A DNA stretch of 36,698 nt from a virus. The notes below the pieces were generated by a model that worked only from the letters and a program-made list of their open reading frames with translations, searched no databases and was not told the DNA's origin. Positions 6,534 to 14,500 of the stretch are shown here, piece after piece. The stretch's first letter is position 1. Each line of letters starts with the position of its first letter. Made by a program: the position numbers and the translations under genes. The DNA lies in the IMG/VR virus record IMGVR_UViG_3300038425_000588, positions 1-36,698 of that record; one strand, given 5' to 3'.

Positions 6534-8537
6534 GTGACATACCTGGCTGAACAGAGAGTAAGTCGCAGTTCACAATTGAAGTTAGCGAAACTGCCAGGTG
6601 CCGAAGCGGAGCCAGGTTATCTTGATACACTGCTTAAATCGCTTGGTGTGTCTGAAGAACCCGGATGGCCTAATGCCTTTGGCAAAGCGTTGCGCTTACG
6701 GATAAAGGCTCTGGAATTCCCCCTTAAGACTATTAGCCTATTCACTGGTGGAGGCGGATTGGACATTGGGTTCGATGATGCATGCTTCGAGAATGTCGAA
6801 ATGGTTGAGATCGACGAGACTTTTGCCGAAACCCTAGAAGCAAATAAGAACAAGGGAACATACTTCAGGAATTCCAAGATTTTATGTAAAGACATAGGTG
6901 ATTACGAACCTCCAAGCGCAAGCAAAATTGATCTTGTACTAGGTGGACCTCCTTGCCAATCCTTTTCAGCTGCAGGTCGAAGAGCAGCAGGCGCCCCAGG
7001 ACTGTTGGATGCTCGAGGAGAGTTGTACAAACAGTTCATAGAAGTAATTGAGTCAGTTCGTCCGACTGCCTTTCTCTTTGAGAACGTGTATGGCTTGACC
7101 GGGGTGCAAAACGGTGACACATGGAAAGCGGTTTTATCTGATTTTGCAGAGCTGGGTTACACCGTGACCCACAGAATACTTGATGCTGCAGATTATGGTG
7201 TTCCTCAACATAGGGAAAGGCTTATCGCTGTTGGAGTGCAAGGCATGCAGTTCTTGTTCCCCAAGCCTACTCATGGTCCCGACTCACCCGACCAGCATCC
7301 TTATTATGTCGCTGAAGAGGCACTCCGTGATCTATGTGAGGAAGAGAAACCAGGGCCGATTGGAGGGCGATGGGGATATCTGCTAAAGGACGTGCCGCCT
7401 GGACTGAATTACTCTTTCTACACTTCCAGAATGGGCCATCCTAGGCCAATTTTCGCCTGGCGTTCGAAGTTCTCCGATTTTCTGTACAAAGCCGACCCTA
7501 AAGAGCCCATCAGGACGCTGAAAGCAACTGGCGGGTTATACACAGGTCCTTTTCACTGGGAAAATCGGCCTTTTTCTGTGGCTGAACTTAAGCGGCTACA
7601 CACAATTCCTGATGAATACATCATCGTAGGCAATAAACAAACTGCCATAACACAAATAGGAAATTCCGTGCCTCCGCAGCTGGCTCGCATGTTAGCGCTA
7701 AGTCTGCTGAAGCAGGTTTGGAAGGCTCAAATAACAGCAGATATCAAGTTGCTTGCTCCATATGAACCACTTTCATTCAGGAGGCGCAAAAGAGAACTGA
7801 CAAAGATCTACCAAACCAAGGCTACAAAAGCGATAAAACTACTTACTGCCTTGCCCACTAGAAAAACCGAAAAACTACCTTTAGACTTCTCCACGGCCTA
7901 TTATGCAAAGATGAACATGGATGACTTTACGTGGAGAGTTTGCCCAGAACGAGAGTCAGAGTTGTTCGTGACTGCAAAATTGTCCAGCAGCTTGTTGTCG
8001 GTTGAAGTCCACAGCAGAGAACTAGGTAATGAGTCAGATTCCTTAGGTGGTTGCGTTATGACGGTTGGGCCTTCAAGAGCTGGCTGGGACATTCCATTAC
8101 AAAGCGTTAGACTAGTAGGTTCACCTTTACGTCCTAAGGTGTTTACGGGCTTGTGGAAGGCTTTTGAGCAATTCTTGGTTGAGACCAACCTTAAAGCAGA
8201 TCTAGTCCAGCTCTGCGGATACTATCAATACTTACCTCACTTTGCCGTGAAGATGTCCATTGAAGACGGAGAGAATTGGCAGTTGGTAAGAAAAGTCGTG
8301 GAAGGAGTCGCGATTAGACGGATTCTTTCCCTTGAAGCACTAGCTAGCTTGTTTCGAGTATCCCAAGAACAAGTCCGGCATGGGCTGAAGCAGCTGCGCA
8401 AATTGGGATATGAGGTCCGGGGGCAAAGCACAAACTTGAACATACCACAAGGTCATTACCTTGTTCCATACTCATTCCCTACACTCAATCCTAATAGCGT
8501 GCAGTTGAGAAAACACCTAGAGGTAGATCTCTCTTGA
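6534..8537 (+). CDS. DNA (cytosine-5-)-methyltransferase with long C-terminal extension
   Basis: 667-aa protein starting at GTG 6534. All main m5C methyltransferase motifs are present: SAM-binding motif I (LFTGGGGLDIGF, 69-80), catalytic motif IV (GGPPCQSFS, Cys141), motif VI (ENV, 183-185), motif VIII (QHRERL, 225-230), motif IX (RTLKATGG) and motif X (QIGNSVPPQLA, from 374). It methylates C5 of cytosine in a target that cannot be read from sequence; the recognition domain lies between motifs VIII and IX. After motif X there is an unusual extension of about 270 residues, ending with a winged-helix-like segment near 610-645 (SLEALASLFRVSQEQVRHGL). The next gene overlaps by 4 bases. It is the modification half of a putative restriction-modification operon. 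Confidence 0.93.
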   Translation: MTYLAEQRVSRSSQLKLAKLPGAEAEPGYLDTLLKSLGVSEEPGWPNAFGKALRLRIKALEFPLKTISLFTGGGGLDIGFDDACFENVEMVEIDETFAETLEANKNKGTYFRNSKILCKDIGDYEPPSASKIDLVLGGPPCQSFSAAGRRAAGAPGLLDARGELYKQFIEVIESVRPTAFLFENVYGLTGVQNGDTWKAVLSDFAELGYTVTHRILDAADYGVPQHRERLIAVGVQGMQFLFPKPTHGPDSPDQHPYYVAEEALRDLCEEEKPGPIGGRWGYLLKDVPPGLNYSFYTSRMGHPRPIFAWRSKFSDFLYKADPKEPIRTLKATGGLYTGPFHWENRPFSVAELKRLHTIPDEYIIVGNKQTAITQIGNSVPPQLARMLALSLLKQVWKAQITADIKLLAPYEPLSFRRRKRELTKIYQTKATKAIKLLTALPTRKTEKLPLDFSTAYYAKMNMDDFTWRVCPERESELFVTAKLSSSLLSVEVHSRELGNESDSLGGCVMTVGPSRAGWDIPLQSVRLVGSPLRPKVFTGLWKAFEQFLVETNLKADLVQLCGYYQYLPHFAVKMSIEDGENWQLVRKVVEGVAIRRILSLEALASLFRVSQEQVRHGLKQLRKLGYEVRGQSTNLNIPQGHYLVPYSFPTLNPNSVQLRKHLEVDLS

Positions 8538-9871
8538 CGAAGCAGGTAAATATAGACTCGGACGAAGATCCCACTCTCCCCCATTTAAGAATATACGACG
8601 ATCGCTCAATCTTGTACGAAAAAGACGGCAGAAGACTTCAAGTCTTCCGAGAAGGAAGTCAGACAAGAGAAGCCCAAAAACGTGCAGATTACATTCGAAA
8701 GAGGTTTACTGAAGGTTTTCTCGACTCAGTTATCAAGCGTTGCAAGGAAGGCAAAGTCGATTTCGAAAGAATTAGTGATGACCACAAAGAGATGTTGAAA
8801 AAGCTCGTGGATGCCATAACAAGCGAAGTGGGAAGAGCCATTGTTGGTTTGGCAATCCTCCAGATGGCTACAAAAGCGATTGAACCAAAACAGAGCGTAA
8901 GGCTTCACAAATCCGGTCGAGGGAGCTTTTCTTGGGCGGAAGGAGTCCCTATGAGGGTTTTAGACTCAGGATTCGTTACTCCATTTCTGCGAAAAGAGAA
9001 TTTACTCAAGGTAAACAAATATGGAGTAATGATGACACGCAGTCTAGCGGAAAACTATCCCTATACGAAATTCTACAAAGCAGCTATACGCGGTGCCAAA
9101 AGAGAATGGACAGAGCTTGTCGATCTTCTGGAAGCCAATAAGATCGACGCAAAAACAGCTCTTGAATATTCCTTATGCCTTCTGATTAAGAGGTCCAAAC
9201 AATTTCAGGACCTTGCTACCGAAGTAGTCGACTTGGCTAGAAAGAAATCAGCCGCAGTCAAGAACCTTGAACAAGTTTTGACATTACTTATCAAACACAT
9301 GGCGAACCCCGGTCTGCCTGCAGCACGCTTGCTTGAGGTCGGGATGCACTCGTTGATGCAAGCTATTAAGACATTGGGTGGCTTGGGAGCATTGGAATTA
9401 AGAACCCTCTCTCAAATGAGGCAAGCGAACAAGAAGGCCGGCAATATTGCAGACATAGAACTAACCCAAGCAGACGCGATCGCTGAAGCATGGGACGCAA
9501 AATACGGAAAACCATACCTGTACGACGAATTGCTAGAATTGCATGACAAACTTTCTCAGGAGCAGTTTCCTGAACTGCGAATTGTTGGCTTCGTGACTGA
9601 GACAAAGCCGGATCTGCGCGATGATGTAACTGACAAGATGACCGAACTGCAGGAGGAATTCGAAGTGAAAATAGTCATCTTGCGCCTGCAAGAGTGGGTG
9701 ACACTACAAGCTAGCCGCTTCAAGACTACTGAAAGAGAGAAGTTAGCAAAGCTTTGGCTAGTCGCCTATGCCGAGAGCCTTGCTTTACGCAGGCCTTTGA
9801 TGGCTCCTATAGACGAACCAACAGAAACATGGCTCCAGGCTCTAAAGGAACTACTTTCGAAAACCAGTTGA
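8534..9871 (+). CDS. Putative type II restriction endonuclease partner of the methyltransferase
   Basis: 445-aa protein starting at TTG 8534 and overlapping the methyltransferase stop (TTGA). Identification rests mainly on context: tight coupling to an m5C methyltransferase and a mismatch glycosylase gene downstream. The segment after residue 125 (SVRLHKSGRGSFSWAEGVPM, then YGVMMTRSLAENYPYTKFYK) resembles what I recall of SacI-family endonucleases, but I cannot confirm this. The C-terminal part (PELRIVGFVTETKPDLRDD, then VKIVILRLQEWV) has alternating strands like a nuclease or recognition core. A clear PD-(D/E)xK triad is not obvious. Cleavage specificity is unknown. Confidence 0.62.
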   Translation: MTKQVNIDSDEDPTLPHLRIYDDRSILYEKDGRRLQVFREGSQTREAQKRADYIRKRFTEGFLDSVIKRCKEGKVDFERISDDHKEMLKKLVDAITSEVGRAIVGLAILQMATKAIEPKQSVRLHKSGRGSFSWAEGVPMRVLDSGFVTPFLRKENLLKVNKYGVMMTRSLAENYPYTKFYKAAIRGAKREWTELVDLLEANKIDAKTALEYSLCLLIKRSKQFQDLATEVVDLARKKSAAVKNLEQVLTLLIKHMANPGLPAARLLEVGMHSLMQAIKTLGGLGALELRTLSQMRQANKKAGNIADIELTQADAIAEAWDAKYGKPYLYDELLELHDKLSQEQFPELRIVGFVTETKPDLRDDVTDKMTELQEEFEVKIVILRLQEWVTLQASRFKTTEREKLAKLWLVAYAESLALRRPLMAPIDEPTETWLQALKELLSKTS

Positions 9872-9916
9872 TCTCTATTTGAAAAAAAAGGACAGGTGAA
9901 AGGTTCGCAAGCCTAA

Positions 9917-10545
9917 ATGAAATATCCGGAATTTGTTCTGAGTACTATAGGACCCGTGGTCGGCGTTATCCTTGGCGTGAGACCAAGGATCCATACACGG
10001 TTTTGTTGGCTGAGTTCTTACTGAGAAAGACTCAAACCTTCAGAGTATTGCCGGTGTTCCTTAAACTTATCCAATCATATCCCAATTTTGAAGCATTGGC
10101 CGAAGCTGATCCTACAGAAGTGTGTGCAATAATAGGACCTTTAGGTCTGTCAACAAGGGGTTCGCAGCTATCTGACATTGCCCGAGCTTTGCGAAGTAAC
10201 AAAGCAATCATAGAGTCAGGTCAATCTCTTCGAAAATTCAAGGGAGTTGGTCAATACATCGCAAACGCGGTCGACTGCGTTGCTTTTGAACGCCCGTTTC
10301 CGATGGTTGATGGAGCAGTTGGTAGGCTGCTTTGCCGAATACTTGGAAGACGCGAGGGCAGACGTGCCTATTCGGACAAATCGCTCTGGAGTCTTGTTTC
10401 GAATATTCTTCAATCATCTCCAGAGAACTCTAAGCATGTTAGTCTAGGTCTACTTGACATAGCAGCAGCATATTGTAGACTGAAGAAACCATTATGCATA
10501 GATTGCCCTCTAGCAAGCTTATGCAAATATAAACAGCAAACGTAA
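9917..10545 (+). CDS. MIG-like T:G/U:G mismatch DNA glycosylase (HhH-GPD, 4Fe-4S); 5' end frameshifted or non-canonical start
   Basis: Endonuclease III superfamily. The frame contains RRYPWRETKDPYTVLLAEF (from 9961), the usual MutY/MIG N-terminal motif, the HhH hairpin FKGVGQYIANAV with Tyr at 10255-10257 (the MIG position; Lys in EndoIII), catalytic Asp in PMVDGAVGR (10309-10311), and a 4Fe-4S motif C-x6-C-x2-C-x5-C at the end. MIG enzymes remove T opposite G after deamination of 5-methylcytosine, so its place behind an m5C methyltransferase makes sense. The frame is open from 9883 but has no ATG, GTG or TTG before 10003, which would cut off the PWR motif. ATG 9917 is in another frame and joins smoothly if one base is missing near 9939. 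It may be a frameshifted gene, a sequencing error, or start at ATT 9931. Confidence 0.85.
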
Positions 10546-10709
10546 GCCGTTTATGTATCCAACGGCTGCGAAGGTCTGTCTAAGATGAGCAACTGTTGGA
10601 TCTTCGTCACTGTACCGTATACAGATTTCAATGTAGGTAACTCTGATGAGACTGTGGCTAAGACTAGATCGTCAAAGTGTTGGCCAATCGGTGAGAGCCC
10701 TCCGCATAG

Positions 10710-10721
10710 GAGCGCGCGCTC
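10710..10721. repeat. GAGCGCGCGCTC palindrome containing copy 2 of AGCGCGCGCT
   Basis: Perfect 12-base palindrome touching the stop codon (10722-10720, minus strand) of the COG4741-like gene. The 10-base core matches those at 6428 and 15432. The preceding 165 bases (10546-10709), between convergent genes, hold nothing else recognisable. Confidence 0.6.
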
Positions 10722-11226
10722 ATTCGAGACTTACTTTTCCCGATGTGTTTATGCGTGCCACTTTCCAGTCGTAGCTGCCTTGCTTCACCGTTTTTCCCAT
10801 GGATTCAGTGACCGTTCTCATGTTTGGGCTAGGTTTTCGAGTTAGAAACGTTATTCTCCTTACCTCTTCTCCTTCGTTGAGTCCGTCGAACACGACGAAA
10901 TCTACAGGATCCATGACTGCCTTAATGTCATATGGGTCGTACTCTAGTTTGCTGAATTCAGAGCATAAGCATTTTCTCACTATTGAAGGCACTTTCTTTC
11001 TGCCGCGGTCCACAGATTGCTCGCGCAATTCCTTTTCTTTTTCTTCAAAAGCTGCCACTCTTTCCTGCAGCCTTAAGAGTTGAAGCTCATGCTTGTCAAG
11101 CCAGGTCTTAGGTGCTCTGCCACCGTATTTGAGATGAAGGTCACTCAACCTTACGATCTGATTGCGGCATGGGCACACGCAAAGAATCTTTCTGAACGTT
11201 TGGAAGACGTCGATCAGTTCCGTCAT
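10720..11226 (-). CDS. COG4741-like Holliday-junction-resolvase-related endonuclease, catalytic motif altered
   Basis: 168-aa protein resembling archaeal predicted endonucleases distantly related to Holliday junction resolvases. It has an N-terminal CVCPC cluster followed by RLSDLHLKYGG, a long coiled-coil helix (residues about 45-80), then the nuclease-like core DPVDFVVFDGLNEGEEVRRI. Where the family usually has FxExKxG, this protein has FLTRKPS: the acidic residue is Thr while Lys is kept, so catalysis may be lost. It overlaps the stop of the upstream paralogue by 4 bases (ATGA), implying a coupled pair. Confidence 0.68.
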   Translation of the reverse strand: MTELIDVFQTFRKILCVCPCRNQIVRLSDLHLKYGGRAPKTWLDKHELQLLRLQERVAAFEEKEKELREQSVDRGRKKVPSIVRKCLCSEFSKLEYDPYDIKAVMDPVDFVVFDGLNEGEEVRRITFLTRKPSPNMRTVTESMGKTVKQGSYDWKVARINTSGKVSLE

Positions 11227-11585
11227 TTGAGAACCCTCATGTCGACGTTCTTGTCCAGTACAGCGTCTCTTATCATCTTCTGATGGTTATTCAGCTTGGC
11301 ATTTCCAGACTTTATCTCCAAGAAAGTGATGCTGTCAACTTTCCTGTTCAACAACCCACTGAAAACCAAAACATCTATAGGATCGTAAAGAGGCCTGCAC
11401 TCAGTAAACTGCAGGTCAAGATCTCTGTAGGCCGGAAGGAATTTCTCTATAATCTTGCCGAACCCAACCTCGATAGCCGCGCGCGCTTCATTATATTGTG
11501 CCAGCGACAAGCCAACTTCAATAATATCTAAATGACCTAACGCATATTCCCTCAAATTCTTCTCTTCAAATGACTGACCTGACAT
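11223..11585 (-). CDS. COG4741-like endonuclease with intact PD-(D/E)xK-type motif
   Basis: 120-aa protein, upstream partner of the gene above. The core reads DPIDVLVFSGLLNRK followed by ITFLEIKSGNAKL, so the Asp and ExK residues expected of an archaeal Holliday-junction-resolvase-related nuclease are present. The N-terminal half is helical. It lacks the cysteine cluster and coiled coil of its neighbour, so the two may act as a heteromer, one providing catalysis and the other DNA or metal binding. The substrate is unknown; a role in DNA repair, recombination or defence is possible from context. Confidence 0.72.
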   Translation of the reverse strand: MSGQSFEEKNLREYALGHLDIIEVGLSLAQYNEARAAIEVGFGKIIEKFLPAYRDLDLQFTECRPLYDPIDVLVFSGLLNRKVDSITFLEIKSGNAKLNNHQKMIRDAVLDKNVDMRVLK

Positions 11586-11699
11586 TCTCGTCGCCTCAGC
11601 GCGTAGGACTAAAGTATTCCCTATCCCTATAGGCTTTTTCAGTAATGAGAATTACTCTCTCAGTTTTCCACGGAGGAGGAAGTTACTTTCAAGCGCGAC

Positions 11700-12776
11700 C
11701 TATGTCAGTTTTCGCCAAAACGTCCCATTTATCATGGTTTTTTTGCCTGGACATGGAAGGGGTTCTAGTTCAGATATCGTACTCTTTTTGAGCTGACTTC
11801 TTTCCTTCACGATGCCTTTCTCGAAGCATCTTTCTGTAGTTCGAGCATTGTTTATCATTCTTGAACGAAAATCAAGAGGTTCTGCAAATGTTCTCTCCCA
11901 ATTTCTCTTAACTTCTCCAAGAAATGAGGAATCAGGCTCCGTCAGCATAGGTTCCTTTTCTTCCGGGTTCCATAATATGTACTTCTGACTGTGAAAGAAG
12001 CCAAGAACAATTTGAAAATCGAAATTGTCAATTGACTTGCTGAGATATTCGAATTCGCCTATCGATTCGATTTGACGATTGAACAGAGTTTCATCTGCAC
12101 CCGTAAGGAGATGAAATTCAACTGGTTTACAGCCTTTCATTGAATGATGAACTAATATATTGAGCTGCGTCAGACTTTTCACAGTCTGCATGAAATCGTT
12201 TGCGGAGATCACTTTTCCCAGCGAGATACCGTTTGTTTGAATAACTAGCCTTTTCTTTTTAGGGCCGTTTCTTTTACCATAACCATGCAGCCTATTATCG
12301 AGCGTCTTGCTATAATGCGGTTCTTCAGGGTCCAATCTGTCGTCAAGAATGTTCAATATTTCGGCAACATGATTCCACCTATGTTTAGAAAGAAGGGGTT
12401 CTCCTCCTGTAATTCTAATCTGGAATGTTTCTTGAGCATCCACGTATTGGTTCAATTTCTTGGCCCTGCAAATCATTCTGTCCACTATTTCTTCAGGCGA
12501 GAAACTTGCTTTGAACCCGTAACCGTTTTGGTAACAGTTGAAATGCTCCTCATGAGGACATTGTTTTGCCCAACATGGCAAACACATTAAGTTGCAATAT
12601 GCAAAATCCAGACGCAATTCTCCGCTTGGGAATCGAAAGAAATCAACTCCAACTGGGCAGGGCTTAGAATGGAAATTTGGGTGACGGCAAGATAGTACTT
12701 TGTTATCGATACAAGGATCCTTGTTCCAATTCAGAGAGAAAAGCTCTGAAATATTGACGCAATATTCGCTATCCAT
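11700..12776 (-). CDS. Radical SAM enzyme of unknown function
   Basis: 358-aa protein starting at ATG 12776. The radical-SAM CxxxCxxC motif is AYCNLMCLPCW, near residues 58-68, and the SAM-contacting GGEP motif is RITGGEPLL near 125. Further cysteines flank the core (CRHPNFHSKPC before it, CPHEEHFNC after it, and two near the C-terminus), which could hold an auxiliary iron-sulfur cluster. It belongs broadly to the organic-radical-activating/anaerobic type of radical SAM proteins; the substrate cannot be told. A TATATT element lies about 40 bases upstream on the minus strand. It sits within the accessory block next to DNA-processing genes. Confidence 0.85.
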   Translation of the reverse strand: MDSEYCVNISELFSLNWNKDPCIDNKVLSCRHPNFHSKPCPVGVDFFRFPSGELRLDFAYCNLMCLPCWAKQCPHEEHFNCYQNGYGFKASFSPEEIVDRMICRAKKLNQYVDAQETFQIRITGGEPLLSKHRWNHVAEILNILDDRLDPEEPHYSKTLDNRLHGYGKRNGPKKKRLVIQTNGISLGKVISANDFMQTVKSLTQLNILVHHSMKGCKPVEFHLLTGADETLFNRQIESIGEFEYLSKSIDNFDFQIVLGFFHSQKYILWNPEEKEPMLTEPDSSFLGEVKRNWERTFAEPLDFRSRMINNARTTERCFEKGIVKERSQLKKSTISELEPLPCPGKKTMINGTFWRKLT

Positions 12777-12858
12777 GACCTCATCCCGCTATTTCTCTGT
12801 TCCGAAATTGTGGATAGAATATAGAAAAAGCGCGCCTTGAAAAGTTTTGCAGCAAACG

Positions 12859-14286
12859 CTATTTTTTCCAGAAAAGGTAAGCCTTTGTTTGTATCAAGAA
12901 ACTGCAGATCTTTATGAGGCTTGCAAGCTTCTCTAGGTTTGCGTTTGCTATTTCTTTCTGATAAGCATCTCTTGTGCCAAAGGGAAGGTCATTCGAGAAG
13001 CTTTTCAGAAAACGCGGATGCCTCTGCTTGGCTAAGGCTTCTCTTATTTTCGCTACTCCTTCTTCATTCAGCATTTGAAGCGTCTTCAGCACGTAGTTTG
13101 TGCTACCGAGCAGCTGAGTGTTAAACCCGAGGCCCTCGAGAACATCCATGATCCTCTCAGCTTCTTTTGGCGGGTGCTGTTCCACTATTCTCTTCATTCC
13201 GGCCTTTTCCGCAAACGGGTTATACTTTGCCATCACAGCTGACATTTCAACATAGTCTGTTCCAGCAAGGGCTAACGTCTCCCTGACAAGTCTAACGCCT
13301 AAGCCCACTGTTCTATACTTTGGATGGACAACAACCCTACTGATGACACTCAGCTTCTCATTCAGCTCCCGCATGCTCATCCTCGGAAGAACAAGCCTTC
13401 GCCCAAAGCTTGCAGACGGCGGATAACAGTACACGATCACCCCGCAAAGCTCATCGCCACGCTTCAAACAGAAAATCCTACGCGGCGCACTTATTCGGTG
13501 ACTGCGATAATGAAAACTCGCCAAGGTCCGCCAATCTTCCGTAGAACCCTCTTCAACACGCATCTCCTTGACTAAGCTGCACTCTCCGGCAGGCCCGTTT
13601 GGGAAATATCTGATGGTGATCTCTTTCCCAAACCTTTTGTGAACGTGAACACTGGGATGCAAGTCTTCAAACAGGTCCAGGTGTGTAGTCGCTGCTAACA
13701 CTGCCTTGCCCTGTTGACGTGCAAGCTTCTGAAGGTTAAAAGCCACGATCTTCGCGGTGTCTCGGTCCAAGGAAGCGGCAAACTCGTCTAGGATCCACCA
13801 CTGCTTATCGCTTTCAACAAGCTTGGCCAGACGATACCTGTATTTTTGTCCGTCGCTGAGCTGGTCGTAGGATCGCAAGAAGAGGAAAGCGTCGCCCAGG
13901 CCCACCTTAGCCAGTAGCTCAAGGCCCTCTTCAACCGTCTTGCCGACAGTCTCGATCAGCGGCTTATCATGAGGAACCTGGATATCTGCGACGTCGACTG
14001 CAATGTCTCCGAGGTCCTTCTTGATGGCGCGTAGGAGGACGCTCTTTCCGCTGCCAGAGTCGCCGGTTATGTACACGATGTCTGTGGGGTTTATTTTCAA
14101 TTCTGCATCCAGGACGGTGAACCTGTGCTCTTCGTCGACGCCGAGTCCAAAAGCCTCAGCCACAGCTGATGTTCTGGGCGTTAAGGCTACCGCTGTGTTG
14201 TACGAAATGTTGAAGGAAAACGTGTTCCGGGTCCTGTCGTAAGTCCTGCGGACCTTTCTGATGTGGAAGAACTCGTGTCTGTGCAT
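12859..14286 (-). CDS. ABC-type ATPase fused to GNAT acetyltransferase domain (COG2401-like)
   Basis: 475 aa from ATG 14286; the frame extends to TTG 14370 without a better start. N-terminal ABC ATPase: Walker A GDSGSGKS (75-82), signature LSDGQ (143-147), Walker B WWILDEF (163-169), H-loop ATTHLD (His202). From about residue 250 a GNAT N-acetyltransferase domain follows, with the acetyl-CoA loop near VVVHPKYRTVGLGVRLV. This fusion is a recognised archaeal family (COG2401) without a firmly known function. No membrane part is present, so transport is unlikely; soluble ABC ATPases usually work on nucleic acids or ribosomes. It is divergent from the HhH gene to its right. Confidence 0.85.
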   Translation of the reverse strand: MHRHEFFHIRKVRRTYDRTRNTFSFNISYNTAVALTPRTSAVAEAFGLGVDEEHRFTVLDAELKINPTDIVYITGDSGSGKSVLLRAIKKDLGDIAVDVADIQVPHDKPLIETVGKTVEEGLELLAKVGLGDAFLFLRSYDQLSDGQKYRYRLAKLVESDKQWWILDEFAASLDRDTAKIVAFNLQKLARQQGKAVLAATTHLDLFEDLHPSVHVHKRFGKEITIRYFPNGPAGECSLVKEMRVEEGSTEDWRTLASFHYRSHRISAPRRIFCLKRGDELCGVIVYCYPPSASFGRRLVLPRMSMRELNEKLSVISRVVVHPKYRTVGLGVRLVRETLALAGTDYVEMSAVMAKYNPFAEKAGMKRIVEQHPPKEAERIMDVLEGLGFNTQLLGSTNYVLKTLQMLNEEGVAKIREALAKQRHPRFLKSFSNDLPFGTRDAYQKEIANANLEKLASLIKICSFLIQTKAYLFWKK

Positions 14287-14500
14287 GGTATCCACTGACT
14301 CCAAAGTTAAGTTTGTCAAGAAAAAACTCTTCGGGGCTTGTATGGGTGAAGACGTGCCCACGTTAACCAAGGAGGCGACTCAAACCTTCGAAATAATGAA
14401 TAGTCAACGTGCGCGCACTTTCCTGCCTATTGATTAATGAGACGCGCGCTTCTAGAAATCCTAAAAGCGTACGAATTGAATCATACAGGAGTTGATCAAT

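Noticed and set aside
10585-10845. Plus-strand open frame after the glycosylase gene
   Set aside because: Most of it is antisense to the COG4741-like gene; no motif and no start signals.
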